The translations under genes and the position numbers were made by a program. 64,000 bases of DNA from Ga0077527 sp945862135 (GTDB lineage Bacteria > Pseudomonadota > Gammaproteobacteria > Burkholderiales > SG8-41): assembly GCA_964203275.1 (NCBI GenBank), contig CAXNMF010000008.1:1-64000 (forward strand), in the 5' to 3' direction. Below are positions 10,253-20,561 of the stretch, one piece after another (the first letter of the stretch is position 1; each line of letters starts with the position of its first letter). The notes under the pieces were generated by a model. That model saw only the letters and a program-made list of their open reading frames with translations, had not been told where the DNA came from and ran no database searches.

Positions 10253-12618
10253 GCACTCGCTTTCTGTGCCTGCACGACACGCTCAAGAATCAGCGGCGCA
10301 TCAGCGGCACCGAGCATTGCGGTTTCACAGCGTGCCGCAGAGAGGCGCACGCAGTCAGCGGGCAGCTTGTCATCAATGCCGTACTGCACGACGGCATCGC
10401 CGCCGTCCTGCACCACCCGCAATGCGTCACCATCACGCAGGCCAACTTTGTCGGCCAGCACGCGGTTCATCGTCGCCACCGGCGGCAACGCATCACGCGT
10501 CTGCTGCAGGCTCGGCGCGCGGCGCGCCAGCGCATCAGCGCCGTAGATCGCCGTCTCGGCAATCCGCACGATGCCGGTCGCTGCGCCGGGCAACGCACCT
10601 ACAGATATATTTAAGTTATTGTTTTTATTAAATATTTCAGACTTTCCGTGGAGTGCCTCGCGCTGTGCGTCTTCGGCACTGTCGTGCTCAAAGCCCGACA
10701 GGCCAAGCAAATTGCCCAGCACACGCAACACTTTCCACGCCGGTCGGGTTTCACCCAGCGGCTTCACCACGCCGGCAAAAGTTTGCACACGGCCTTCGGT
10801 GCTGACAAAAGTACCCGCGGTTTCAGTAAACGGCGCGATCGGCAGCATCACGTTTGCGTAATCAGCGGCGCCGTGCTGGAACGGGCTCAAGGCCACGACC
10901 AGTTCAGCGGCGCGCATCGCGGCAATCGCCTGCCGCGGATTGTGCATATCGAGTTCGGGTTCCACACCCAGCAGCAGATAAGCCTTCAACGGCGCTTCGA
11001 TCATCTGCCTTGCGTTGGCACCGGAAACCTTGCCGGTCGGCACGCAGCCGGCGACATAACCGCCGACGCTGTTGGCTGCCGCACCCAGGACACCCATGGG
11101 GCAGCCTAGAATCGTGGCCAGTGCCTGCGCCTGTGCATGCAATGTTCCAGCAGCGCCATGCTGTTCGGCGAAATTGCCGATGAATACGCCGGCCTTCTGC
11201 CCGGCAACAAGGCTGGCGGCAATCCGTTTCGCGACATCATCCGCCGTTACCGCAGCGACTGCGCCACGCACGGCTTCCGGTATCGCAACGTTTTTCAGTT
11301 CGGCCGCAGCCTTGACCACCTGAGCCAGTACCTGCGGCAGCAGCGCCGGAGCAACAATCGCCTTGTTCGCAACACGCATCAGCAGGTCGTCATCGACGGC
11401 GTGTATGAGATTGAGTTCAGTCGCTTTCTTGGTGGACTGGCGCAGGCGATGTGCCAGCAGCGGATGATCCTTGCGCAGCGTCGAGCCGATCACCAGCACG
11501 CGGTCAAGTTGGGCGAAATCAGTGATGCTCATGCCCAGCCACGGCACGCCGGCGCGTTTGCCGTCGGCACTGAAGTCAGACTGGCGCAGACGGAAATCGA
11601 CATTGCCGGAACCGAGGCCGCGCACCAACTTCTGCAGCAAGTGCATTTCTTCCAGCGTTTGATGCGGTGTGGCGAGCGCACCGATCGCGGCCGCGCCGTG
11701 CGCGTCCTTGATGCGTTTTATTTCGGCAGCAACAAATTCCAACGCCACCGGCCATTCAACGTCCTGCCATACGCCGTTGCGCTTGAGCATCGGTTTGGCC
11801 AGGCGTTTTTCGGAATTAAGTGCTTCATAGGAGAAGCGATCCTTGTCCGAAATCCAGCATTCGTTGACCGCTTCATTCTCGCGCGGCAGCGTGCGCATGA
11901 CGCGGTTCTGTTTGACCTGCACCGTCAGGTTGGAACCGAGGCCGCAGTGCGGGCTCACGGTCGGCCGGCGTGTCAGTTCCCAAGTGCGGGCGCTGTAGCG
12001 GAAGGGCTTGGAAGTCAGTGCGCCGACCGGGCACAGGTCGATGGCATTGCCGGACAATTCCGAATCGACGGTCTTGCCGACGAAGGTAATGATTTCCGAA
12101 TGTTCGCCGCGGCCGATCATGCCGAGTTCCATGATGCCGGCGATTTCCTGGCCAAAGCGTACGCAGCGCGTGCAGTGGATGCAGCGCGTCATGTCGGTGG
12201 AGATCAGCGGACCGAGGTTCTTGTTGGCGACGACGCGTTTGTCTTCCTGGTAGCGTGACCCGCTGCCGCCGTAACCCACGGCCAGATCCTGCAACTGGCA
12301 TTCGCCGCCCTGATCGCAGATCGGGCAGTCGAGCGGATGATTGATCAGCAGGAATTCCATCACGCCCTTCTGGGCGGTCACTGCAGCATCCGAATGCGTC
12401 CACACCTTCATGCCGTTGGTCACCGGCGTTGCGCAGGCGGGCAACGGCTTCGGCGCCTTCTCGACCTGCACCAGGCACATGCGGCAGTTCGCGGCAATCG
12501 ACAGCTTCTTGTGATAACAGAAGTGCGGCACGTAAGTGCCCGCTTTGTTGGCAGCATCCATGATCGTGCTGCCTTCGGGCACTTCCATCAGCTTGCCGTC
12601 GAGTTCGATTTCGAGCAT
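10249..12618 (-). CDS. nuoG: NADH-quinone oxidoreductase subunit G
   Basis: A 789-residue iron-sulfur subunit of the peripheral arm. The N terminus holds the 2Fe-2S N1b ligands (CYHKKLS, CRMC, CATP). Next come the His/Cys N5 site (CDQGGECQLQ) and the N4 site (CIHCTRCVRF with CPVGAL). The extra N7 cysteine set of some homologues is not evident. The rest is a molybdopterin-oxidoreductase-like fold lacking cofactor function. An AT-rich patch (about bases 10598-10645) encodes an Asn-rich stretch (FNKNNNLN) near residue 665, unlike the surrounding codon use. Confidence 0.95.
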   Translation of the reverse strand: MLEIELDGKLMEVPEGSTIMDAANKAGTYVPHFCYHKKLSIAANCRMCLVQVEKAPKPLPACATPVTNGMKVWTHSDAAVTAQKGVMEFLLINHPLDCPICDQGGECQLQDLAVGYGGSGSRYQEDKRVVANKNLGPLISTDMTRCIHCTRCVRFGQEIAGIMELGMIGRGEHSEIITFVGKTVDSELSGNAIDLCPVGALTSKPFRYSARTWELTRRPTVSPHCGLGSNLTVQVKQNRVMRTLPRENEAVNECWISDKDRFSYEALNSEKRLAKPMLKRNGVWQDVEWPVALEFVAAEIKRIKDAHGAAAIGALATPHQTLEEMHLLQKLVRGLGSGNVDFRLRQSDFSADGKRAGVPWLGMSITDFAQLDRVLVIGSTLRKDHPLLAHRLRQSTKKATELNLIHAVDDDLLMRVANKAIVAPALLPQVLAQVVKAAAELKNVAIPEAVRGAVAAVTADDVAKRIAASLVAGQKAGVFIGNFAEQHGAAGTLHAQAQALATILGCPMGVLGAAANSVGGYVAGCVPTGKVSGANARQMIEAPLKAYLLLGVEPELDMHNPRQAIAAMRAAELVVALSPFQHGAADYANVMLPIAPFTETAGTFVSTEGRVQTFAGVVKPLGETRPAWKVLRVLGNLLGLSGFEHDSAEDAQREALHGKSEIFNKNNNLNISVGALPGAATGIVRIAETAIYGADALARRAPSLQQTRDALPPVATMNRVLADKVGLRDGDALRVVQDGGDAVVQYGIDDKLPADCVRLSAARCETAMLGAADAPLILERVVQAQKASA

Positions 12619-12627
12619 GGCTTCAGT

Positions 12628-13941
<1,314 letters not shown>

Positions 13942-13954
13942 TATTTGAGGTCCC

Positions 13955-14455
13955 TCATTTCAAGTCCTTCAGCAGCTGGTCGATTTTTTCATTGCTCATC
14001 GCGCACAGCATTTTCTTGTTGTTCTGGATCAGCACCGGCGCATCGCCACAGGCGCCCATGCACTCGCCTTCCTTCAGCGTGATGCGGCCGTCGGGTGTGG
14101 TTTCATTGAAACCGATACCCAAAGTCTTTTTCAGATATTCCGCGGTTTGGGTCGCGCCCTGCAGCGCGCACGGCAGGTTGGTGCAGATGGTCAGCTTGTA
14201 TTTACCCGTCGGCTTCAGGTCGTACATCGTGTAGAACGACGCGACCTCGTACACCGCAACCGGCGGCATGCCGAGATACTGGGCGACAAAATCCATGGTC
14301 TCTGTCGACAGCCAGCCCTTCTCATCCTGCGCAATGGTCAGCGCCGCCATCACCGCCGAATCCTTGCGCTCCGGCGGATACTTGGCGACCGCCTTGTCGA
14401 TTTTCGCCAGCGAATCAGGAGAAAGAGCGGCGATATTCATGTTGGGGGCGTTCAT
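13955..14455 (-). CDS. nuoE: NADH-quinone oxidoreductase subunit E
   Basis: A 166-residue thioredoxin-fold 2Fe-2S protein that carries cluster N1a next to the NuoF flavin. The ligands appear as CTNLPC (about residues 92-97) and CMGACGDAP (about residues 132-140). Length is typical. It is 7 bases downstream of nuoD and just upstream of nuoF. Confidence 0.96.
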   Translation of the reverse strand: MNAPNMNIAALSPDSLAKIDKAVAKYPPERKDSAVMAALTIAQDEKGWLSTETMDFVAQYLGMPPVAVYEVASFYTMYDLKPTGKYKLTICTNLPCALQGATQTAEYLKKTLGIGFNETTPDGRITLKEGECMGACGDAPVLIQNNKKMLCAMSNEKIDQLLKDLK

Positions 14456-14462
14456 CGATCAC

Positions 14463-15716
14463 TCATCTGTCAATATCACCGAACACGATGTCCTGGGTGC
14501 CGATGATCGCCACCACGTCAGCAATCATGTGGCCCTTGGCCATCTCATCCAGTGCAGCCAGATGCGGGAAGCCCGGCGCGCGGATCTTCAGCCGGTACGG
14601 TTTGTTCGCGCCATCGGACACCAGGTAAATGCCGAACTCGCCCTTCGGATGCTCGACGGCGGCATAAGCCTCGCCAGGCGGCACATGCATGCCTTCGGTA
14701 AAGAGCTTGAAGTGGTGAATCAGCTCTTCCATATTGGTTTTCATCGACACGCGCGACGGCGGCGCCACCTTGTGGCTGTCGGCCATCACCGGACCAGGAT
14801 TCTTGCGCAACCAGTCCACACACTGCTTGATGATGCGGTTGGCCTGGCGCATTTCTTCGACGCGCACCAGATAACGGTCGTAGCAGTCGCCGTTGACGCC
14901 GATCGCGACATCAAAATCCATGCGGTCATAAACTTCGTACGGCTGCTTCTTGCGCAGATCCCAGGCGATGCCCGAACCGCGCAGCATCGGACCGGTAAAG
15001 CCCAGCTGCAGCGCGCGCTCCGGCGACACCACACCGATACCGACCGTACGCTGCTTCCATATCCGGTTGTCGGTCAGCAGCGTCTCGTATTCATCGACAT
15101 AGGCAGGAAACCGCTTGGTGAAGTCGTCGATAAAATCGAGCACCGAACCCTGGCGGTTTTCGTTGAGGGCCTTGGTGGCCTTGTCATTGTGGAGGCGCGT
15201 TGCAGTGTACTGCGGCATGGTGTCCGGCAGGTCGCGGTAGACCCCGCCCGGACGGTAATAAGCCGCATGCATGCGCGCACCGGATACCGCTTCGTAAACG
15301 TCGAACAGGTCTTCGCGCTCGCGGAAGCAATACAGAAAGATCGTCATCGCGCCGATATCGAGACCGTGCGCACCCAGCCACAGCAGGTGATTCAGCAGAC
15401 GGGTGATCTCGTCGAACATCACACGGATGTACTGCGCACGCTCGGGCACTTCGATGCCGAGAAGCTTTTCGATCGCCATCACGTAAGCGTGCTCGTTGGC
15501 CATCATCGACATGTAGTCGAGACGGTCCATGTACGGCACAGACTGGATGAAGGTCTTGTTCTCGGCAAGTTTCTCGGTCGCGCGGTGCAGCAGGCCGATA
15601 TGCGGATCGGCGCGCTCGATCACCTCGCCGTCGAGTTCCAGCACCAGGCGCAGCACACCATGGGCCGCCGGATGCTGCGGCCCGAAGTTCATCGTGTAAT
15701 TTTTGATTTCAGCCAT
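14463..15716 (-). CDS. nuoD: NADH-quinone oxidoreductase subunit D
   Basis: A 417-residue 49-kDa-type subunit related to the large subunit of NiFe hydrogenases, lacking the metal ligands. It forms the quinone pocket with NuoB. Family hallmarks include the N-terminal MNFGPQHPAAHGVLRL (about residues 9-24) and the C-terminal VFGDIDR. It is separate from nuoC, unlike the fused NuoCD of enterobacteria, and 3 bases downstream of it. Confidence 0.97.
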   Translation of the reverse strand: MAEIKNYTMNFGPQHPAAHGVLRLVLELDGEVIERADPHIGLLHRATEKLAENKTFIQSVPYMDRLDYMSMMANEHAYVMAIEKLLGIEVPERAQYIRVMFDEITRLLNHLLWLGAHGLDIGAMTIFLYCFREREDLFDVYEAVSGARMHAAYYRPGGVYRDLPDTMPQYTATRLHNDKATKALNENRQGSVLDFIDDFTKRFPAYVDEYETLLTDNRIWKQRTVGIGVVSPERALQLGFTGPMLRGSGIAWDLRKKQPYEVYDRMDFDVAIGVNGDCYDRYLVRVEEMRQANRIIKQCVDWLRKNPGPVMADSHKVAPPSRVSMKTNMEELIHHFKLFTEGMHVPPGEAYAAVEHPKGEFGIYLVSDGANKPYRLKIRAPGFPHLAALDEMAKGHMIADVVAIIGTQDIVFGDIDR

Positions 15717-15719
15717 GCA

Positions 15720-16334
15720 TCAGCCCTTGCGGAAACCTTCAGAGTCCGCGTAATTGTCTTCGCGCACGATGCGAGGCGTGATCACGCGTGGCTCGATGGT
15801 CACCGGCTGGTAAATCACGCGCTTCTGGTCGGGGTCGTAACGCATCTCGACGTTACCCGAAAGCGGAAAATCCTTGCGGAACGGATGACCGATAAATCCG
15901 TAGTCAGTCAGGATGCGACGCAGATCCGGATGCCCCGTAAACATGATGCCGTAGAGATCGAACGCTTCACGCTCATACCAGTTGGCGCAGTTCCAGACAT
16001 TAACCACCGATTCCAGCACCGGAAAATCGTCGTCTGCCGCGAATACGCGCAGGCGCAGTCGCCAGTTGTGTTTCAGGCTCAACAGGTGGTAATTCACCGC
16101 AAAGCGCAGACCCTCGTAGCCACCATCACCGTACTCGCTGTAATCGACACCAGTGAGATCAATCAATTGCTCGAAGTGGAGTTTTTCGTCATCGCGCAAT
16201 GTCATGCAGACCGAGACCAGGTCCTCGGGCTTGACGACGATGGTGAGCTCTCCCAGAGCCGTCACAACACTGTCCAGACGCTCGCCCAGGGCTTCCTGCA
16301 GCGAGGCGTTCAGGGTTTCAAGGCTTTTTGACAT
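15720..16334 (-). CDS. nuoC: NADH-quinone oxidoreductase subunit C
   Basis: A 204-residue 30-kDa-type subunit of the peripheral arm with the ERE.FDLYGI.F.GHPDLRRIL signature (about residues 121-142). It contains no cofactor and supports assembly of the quinone module. It is followed by nuoD after 3 bases and preceded by nuoB after a 28-base gap. Confidence 0.96.
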   Translation of the reverse strand: MSKSLETLNASLQEALGERLDSVVTALGELTIVVKPEDLVSVCMTLRDDEKLHFEQLIDLTGVDYSEYGDGGYEGLRFAVNYHLLSLKHNWRLRLRVFAADDDFPVLESVVNVWNCANWYEREAFDLYGIMFTGHPDLRRILTDYGFIGHPFRKDFPLSGNVEMRYDPDQKRVIYQPVTIEPRVITPRIVREDNYADSEGFRKG

Positions 16335-16362
16335 GAAATCTCGAAATTTTTCCGGCGTCGTC

Positions 16363-16860
16363 TCAGCGGGCTATCGTATTGGTACGTTTGATCTTGTTCT
16401 GCAACTGGATGATGCCGTAGAGCAGTGCTTCGGCCGTCGGCGGACAGCCCGGCACGTAGATATCGACCGGAACGATGCGATCGCAACCGCGAACGACAGA
16501 ATAGGAATAATGGTAATAACCGCCGCCGTTGGCGCAGGAGCCCATCGAAATCACCCAGCGCGGTTCCGCCATCTGGTCATAAACCTTGCGTAGCGCCGGC
16601 GCCATCTTGTTGCACAACGTGCCGGCAACAATCATCACGTCGGACTGACGCGGACTCGGACGGAACACGATGCCGAATCGGTCGAGGTCATAACGCGAGG
16701 CACCGGCATGCATCATTTCAACAGCACAGCAGGCGAGGCCAAAGGTCATCGGCCACATCGAACCGGTGCGGGTCCAGTTCACCAGCGCGTCCACCGAGGT
16801 CAGCATGAAGCCGCGATCGTTGAGGTTCTCGTTGAGGTTTTCGATGGCACCCATAGTCAT
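16363..16860 (-). CDS. nuoB: NADH-quinone oxidoreductase subunit B
   Basis: A 165-residue 4Fe-4S subunit holding N2, the cluster that reduces quinone. The ligands are the tandem CC in TFGLACCAVEMMH plus later cysteines in GSCANGGG and VPGCPPTAEALLYG. I chose the ATG at 16860, which overlaps the nuoA stop as ATGA; an ATG at 16854 is also possible. The open frame continues upstream to 17085 inside nuoA, but that extension is not part of the protein. Confidence 0.95.
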   Translation of the reverse strand: MTMGAIENLNENLNDRGFMLTSVDALVNWTRTGSMWPMTFGLACCAVEMMHAGASRYDLDRFGIVFRPSPRQSDVMIVAGTLCNKMAPALRKVYDQMAEPRWVISMGSCANGGGYYHYSYSVVRGCDRIVPVDIYVPGCPPTAEALLYGIIQLQNKIKRTNTIAR

Positions 16861-17225
16861 TCCCAGTCGAGAGCGCCTTTTTTCCACTCGTAGATGAAGC
16901 CTACGACGAGGATGGCGAGGAACATCATCATGGCGACAAAACCGAACATGCCGATTTCCTGGAGCACCACGGCCCACGGAAACAAGAAGGCGATTTCGAG
17001 GTCGAACAGAATGAAGAGGATCGCAACGAGGTAATAACGAACATCGAAGCGCATGCGCGCATCTTCGAAAGCCTCGAAGCCGCACTCGTAAGGAGACAGT
17101 TTCTGCGCGTCGGGACGGTGCATCCCGACCAGCCGGCTGACGATCCAGCCGGACACAATCGGCGCGATGCCGAACGCCGTACCCACGGCGATGAACATCA
17201 GAATCGGAAAATAACCTTCCAGCAT
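16857..17225 (-). CDS. nuoA: NADH-quinone oxidoreductase subunit A
   Basis: A 122-residue, three-helix membrane subunit, the first gene of the nuo operon. It contains the conserved PYECGFEAFEDARMRFDVRYY segment (about residues 45-65) whose cysteine lies in the loop near the quinone channel. The operon promoter should lie in the roughly 105 bases between this start and the tRNA-Leu gene, or transcription may come from secG. I could not single out a convincing promoter. Confidence 0.96.
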   Translation of the reverse strand: MLEGYFPILMFIAVGTAFGIAPIVSGWIVSRLVGMHRPDAQKLSPYECGFEAFEDARMRFDVRYYLVAILFILFDLEIAFLFPWAVVLQEIGMFGFVAMMMFLAILVVGFIYEWKKGALDWE

Positions 17226-17330
17226 CTGCTGCCTTCAGAAACGTTACTTGAATCTCACGGCCATTCCAGCCGACCGCACCATGTAACCTTGCTACTGCCC
17301 TGTTGACACTTTTTGCTGCACGCTGCTGCC

Positions 17331-17415
17331 TGGTGTCGACGGAGAGACTCGAACTCTCACGGCTTTCGCCACCGCCCCCTCAAGACGGCGTGTCTACCAA
17401 TTCCACCACGTCGAC
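17331..17415 (-). tRNA. tRNA-Leu (anticodon GAG)
   Basis: An 85-base class II tRNA. The acceptor stem is perfect (GTCGACG with CGTCGAC). The D arm matches the leucine type (TGGTGGAATTGGTAGAC). The anticodon loop is TTGAGGG on a 5-bp stem with one G-T pair, giving anticodon GAG. A long variable arm and a T arm (GAGAGTTCGAGTCTCTC) follow. The 3' CCA is encoded. The place between secG and nuoA is usual for betaproteobacteria. Confidence 0.95.
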
Positions 17416-17479
17416 CTACCTGCTTCAGCGTTTACTGCAACCGGCACCGCCTCGCGGACATCCGGCAAAACCACAACTT

Positions 17480-17890
17480 TTACTTCGGCACTTCGCCAGA
17501 CTTGGAGCCTGCCGCCGAACCCGGTACCAGCGGCACCGGCACAACCGGAGCTGGGGCGGTAAGCGGCGACGCCGGAATCTGACCCGGCAGCGACTGCGAC
17601 TGCGCCGGATCTGCCGGCTGCGTCACGTCACCCTTGTTCATCACGCCCTTCTCTGATGATTTTTTGCCCGAAAATACAGTCAGGCCGATGCTCGAAATAA
17701 AAAACACCACCGCGAGTATCGCCGTCGTGCGGCTCATGAAATTGGCCGAACCTGCAGAACCGAAAACGCTGCCCGCCGATCCACTGCCGAAGGCCGCGCC
17801 CATGTCGGCGCCCTTGCCATGTTGCAGCAACACCAGCGCGATGATGCCGAAGGCTGCAATCACGTGTACCACCAGAATCAGGACTTCCAT
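17480..17890 (-). CDS. secG: preprotein translocase subunit SecG
   Basis: A 136-residue membrane protein with two helices (about residues 3-22 and 54-72) separated by the conserved glycine- and serine-rich loop (LLQHGKGADMGAAFGSGSAG). It associates with SecYE and aids protein export through the inner membrane. The C-terminal tail of about 60 residues is rich in Pro and Ala and poorly conserved, which is common in this clade. It lies 40 bases after tpiA and before tRNA-Leu. Confidence 0.95.
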   Translation of the reverse strand: MEVLILVVHVIAAFGIIALVLLQHGKGADMGAAFGSGSAGSVFGSAGSANFMSRTTAILAVVFFISSIGLTVFSGKKSSEKGVMNKGDVTQPADPAQSQSLPGQIPASPLTAPAPVVPVPLVPGSAAGSKSGEVPK

Positions 17891-17930
17891 CTCGTTATCA
17901 CCCAGTCTTTTGGACTACTTGTCTATCTGA

Positions 17931-18686
17931 TTACCGGGACGCCGCCCGGCAGATCGCCGCAAATTCCGCGGCCACCAGCGCCGCACCACCAATCAGGCCG
18001 CCATCGATATCCGGCATGCCGAACAGCTGCCCTGCATTCGAAGCCTTGACGCTGCCGCCGTAAACGATGCGCACCGCATCGGCAACCGCCGCATCCGACT
18101 TGGCCACCACGCCGCGGATACCCGCATGCACGGCCTGCGCTTCCTCTGGCGACGCGGTCTTGCCGGTACCGATCGCCCACACCGGCTCATACGCAATCAC
18201 CGCATCGCTCAATGCCACAGCACCCGAGCGCTGCAGCACCGCATTCAACTGTCTAGCCACCACGCTATCCGTTGCCCCGGACTCGCGTTCCGCCAGCGTC
18301 TCGCCGACACACAGTATCGGCTTCAGGCCGGCCTGCTGCGCCACTGCGAATTTCTCCGCCACCAGCGCATCATTCTCGCCAAACAGCGTGCGCCGCTCGG
18401 AATGACCGACGATCACGTAACTGCAACCAAAATCCTTCAGCATCGCCGCCGAAACACCGCCGGTATACGCACCATTGCCGAACTGACAAAGGTCCTGGCC
18501 GCCCAGCGCAACAGGTGAACCCTGCAACGCGCGCTGCACCTGCGCCAGATACGGATACGGGGGGCAAACCGCGCTTTCCATGCCATTCAGGGCCGCAAGC
18601 GCCGGTACCAGATCCTTCAACAGGGTGTCGTTAGCGGACAGACTGCCATTCATCTTCCAGTTGCCTGCAACGAACTTGACGCGCAT
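17931..18686 (-). CDS. tpiA: triosephosphate isomerase
   Basis: A 251-residue TIM-barrel enzyme interconverting dihydroxyacetone phosphate and glyceraldehyde 3-phosphate. Visible motifs are the N-terminal FVAGNWKMNGS with the catalytic lysine, the catalytic His in VIVGHSERR (about residue 95) and the catalytic Glu in AYEPVWAIGTG (about residue 167), followed by the flexible loop. I chose the ATG at 18686 (preceded by AGGA) because the 16 codons upstream in the open frame are not conserved. A perfect FNR-type box lies 118-131 bases upstream. Confidence 0.96.
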   Translation of the reverse strand: MRVKFVAGNWKMNGSLSANDTLLKDLVPALAALNGMESAVCPPYPYLAQVQRALQGSPVALGGQDLCQFGNGAYTGGVSAAMLKDFGCSYVIVGHSERRTLFGENDALVAEKFAVAQQAGLKPILCVGETLAERESGATDSVVARQLNAVLQRSGAVALSDAVIAYEPVWAIGTGKTASPEEAQAVHAGIRGVVAKSDAAVADAVRIVYGGSVKASNAGQLFGMPDIDGGLIGGAALVAAEFAAICRAASR

Positions 18687-18776
18687 TTCCTGTCCGGCTC
18701 CGAATAAACCCCCGAATTTTACCGTTTGCGACAACCCGGGTCAATTTATGGCTAATTCTGCTGCAACGCGAAAACC

Positions 18777-19358
18777 TTATGAATTCAAAAAGAAATTCGG
18801 GTTTTGATCCACATCAAGCACAGGTTTGAGAATCGCGCAAATACGCTGGACAACTGCCGGCTTCGGATGCTCGACATAGCCGTTTTCATACGCCAGGACA
18901 TGCAAATCCTCTCCCGCCAGTTCCAGCAACTCCCGCGGGCGCAACAGAAATTCCGGATTCAATGGCCGGCCGTAGACCTCGTTGCCCGTTCCGAAGGTTT
19001 CGTAGATGAGTACACCGCCAGACTCCAGTGCCGTCAGCAGATACGGAAACAGCGGCCGGTGCAGGTAATTGGTGACGACGACAGCTGCGTAAGTGCGGCC
19101 CGCATACGGCCAGTCCGCGCCTTCAATATCGGCACACAGGGCAGTGACGCCCGCCACACCGGCCATCAAAGCGATGACAGCCGGGTCACGATCCACCGCA
19201 TCAACAACATGACCAAGGTCGGCGAAAAACCGCGAATGCCGACCACCCCCGCAAGCTACATCCAGCACAGCGCCACCCTTGCGCACCCGTGGTGCCCAGC
19301 GCTGCACCCAGGCCGAGGGGACTGCCACTGCAGAATGTCCAGTCATCGCTTTCATCAT
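18777..19358 (-). CDS. class I SAM-dependent methyltransferase
   Basis: A 193-residue Rossmann-fold methyltransferase. Motif I reads VLDVACGGGRHSRFFA (about residues 32-47), with an acidic residue at the end of strand 2 (DAVDRD) and motif IV-like VVVTNYLHRPLFPYL. It resembles small TehB/UbiE-type stand-alone methyltransferases of unknown substrate. It lies upstream of tpiA on the same strand with a 90-base gap. The substrate cannot be told from the sequence. Confidence 0.75.
   Translation of the reverse strand: MMKAMTGHSAVAVPSAWVQRWAPRVRKGGAVLDVACGGGRHSRFFADLGHVVDAVDRDPAVIALMAGVAGVTALCADIEGADWPYAGRTYAAVVVTNYLHRPLFPYLLTALESGGVLIYETFGTGNEVYGRPLNPEFLLRPRELLELAGEDLHVLAYENGYVEHPKPAVVQRICAILKPVLDVDQNPNFFLNS
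18804..18817. promoter_or_regulatory. perfect FNR-type box upstream of tpiA
   Basis: The sequence TTGATCCACATCAA is a full match to TTGAT-N4-ATCAA. It lies inside the 3' end of the methyltransferase gene, 118-131 bases before the tpiA start. A function for tpiA-secG is possible if transcription starts near 18770. It could also be a chance match in coding sequence. Confidence 0.35.
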
Positions 19359-19534
19359 CCGATAATTGCAAAAATTACATTTTAATCAAATACATCCGGC
19401 AATCCACCGGCAACGTCGCAGCACTTGCCTCGACGCCCGAAACTCCTCTAGTCTGTGCGCAGCGCCAGACCGCACACAACAACAATTGGCGCTCAGCAGT
19501 CCCGTGCATCCACAAGTCAACACGGAGGGGAAAC

Positions 19535-20500
19535 ATGCTTACACGCATTCTCGTATCGCTGTTGCTGTCAACGGTTGCCGGTTTCGCATCGGCACAAACG
19601 CCTTATCCCGCGAAACCCATGCGCATGATCATCCCTTACCCGCCCGGCGGCGGAACCGACATCCTCGGTCGCCCGATCGCCAAACTGCTGGGCGACAAGT
19701 TAGGACAACAAGTCCTCATCGACAACCGCGGCGGAGCCTCCGGCATGGTCGGCGCAGAAATTGCCGCACGCAGCGCCGCCGACGGCTACACCATCCTGAT
19801 GAGCACCTCCGGTGAAGTTGCGCTCAATGTCGCGCTATACCCGAAAATGAGCTACGACCCGATCAGGGATTTCACACCCATCACGCAGGTCGGCGTCTCA
19901 CCGCTGGTGCTGGTCGCGCATCCGTCGTTACCGACAAAAAATGTTCATGAATACGTCGCGCTGGCGAAAAAACAGCCGGGCTTGATCAGCTATTCCTCAA
20001 TCGGCTCCGGCAGCGCGCAGCACATGGCCGGCGAATGGATGCGGCTGCTCACCGGCATCAACATCATTCACGTACCGTACAAGGGCGGCGGTCCGCAGAT
20101 GACCGACCTGCTCGGCGGCCACTCGCCCAGCGGATTCCTAGCACTGCCGGTCGCAGCACCCAACATCAAAAACGGTCGCATCCGAGCCGTCGGCATGACC
20201 TCGGCCAAACGCTCATCCGCCTTCCCCAACGTGCCGACATTCGATGAATCAGGCATGCCCGGCTTCGAAGTCAGTCAGTGGTGGGCCATCCTGGTTCCGC
20301 GCGGCACGCCGAATGATGTCGTGACCAAACTGCACACGGAATTTTCCGCGATCGTCAAATCCGCGGAAATGAAGGGACGCATGGCCGAGCTCGGCGTTGA
20401 TCCGGTCGGTGGCACGCCGGAACAGCTGGGCGAACTGGTGAAAACCGAAATCGCCAAATTCAAGAAGATTGTTGCCGACGCAAAAATTACGCTGAACTGA
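19535..20500 (+). CDS. Bug-family (TctC-like) tripartite tricarboxylate receptor
   Basis: A 321-residue periplasmic solute-binding protein. A signal peptide (MLTRILVSLLLSTVAGFASA) is followed by YPAKPMRMIIPYPPGGGTDI, the standard start of Bug receptors, and the family's HVPYKGGGP and PN(V/P)PTFDE motifs. Such proteins bind carboxylates or related small acids for TctAB-type transporters, but no TctA or TctB gene is nearby, so it is an orphan receptor as in many Burkholderiales. I chose the ATG at 19535 because it follows a good ribosome site (GGAGGGG) and precedes the signal peptide. Confidence 0.9.
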   Translation: MLTRILVSLLLSTVAGFASAQTPYPAKPMRMIIPYPPGGGTDILGRPIAKLLGDKLGQQVLIDNRGGASGMVGAEIAARSAADGYTILMSTSGEVALNVALYPKMSYDPIRDFTPITQVGVSPLVLVAHPSLPTKNVHEYVALAKKQPGLISYSSIGSGSAQHMAGEWMRLLTGINIIHVPYKGGGPQMTDLLGGHSPSGFLALPVAAPNIKNGRIRAVGMTSAKRSSAFPNVPTFDESGMPGFEVSQWWAILVPRGTPNDVVTKLHTEFSAIVKSAEMKGRMAELGVDPVGGTPEQLGELVKTEIAKFKKIVADAKITLN

Positions 20501-20512
20501 ATCCGGAAAGCT

Positions 20513-20545
20513 CCGTTCACCCCTCGACAAGCTCAGGGCGAACGG
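20513..20545. repeat. interspersed GAACGG/CCGTTC repeat element
   Basis: The outer arms CCGTTC and GAACGG flank TCGACAAGCTCAGGGC. This matches a short dispersed element that is common between genes of many proteobacteria. It sits between the stop of the Bug receptor gene and the convergent homospermidine synthase gene and may form a transcriptional hairpin. Confidence 0.65.
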
Positions 20546-20561
20546 GGCATTTCGAAAGCGC

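Noticed and set aside
14268..16331. A 687-residue open frame on the + strand across nuoD and nuoC
   Set aside because: It is antisense to two clearly conserved genes, is rich in His and Arg, and has no recognisable domain. GC-rich codon bias of nuoD/nuoC explains it.
16861..17085. N-terminal extension of nuoB into nuoA
   Set aside because: The extra 75 residues are an out-of-frame reading of nuoA. The ATGA overlap at 16860 gives the usual NuoB length.
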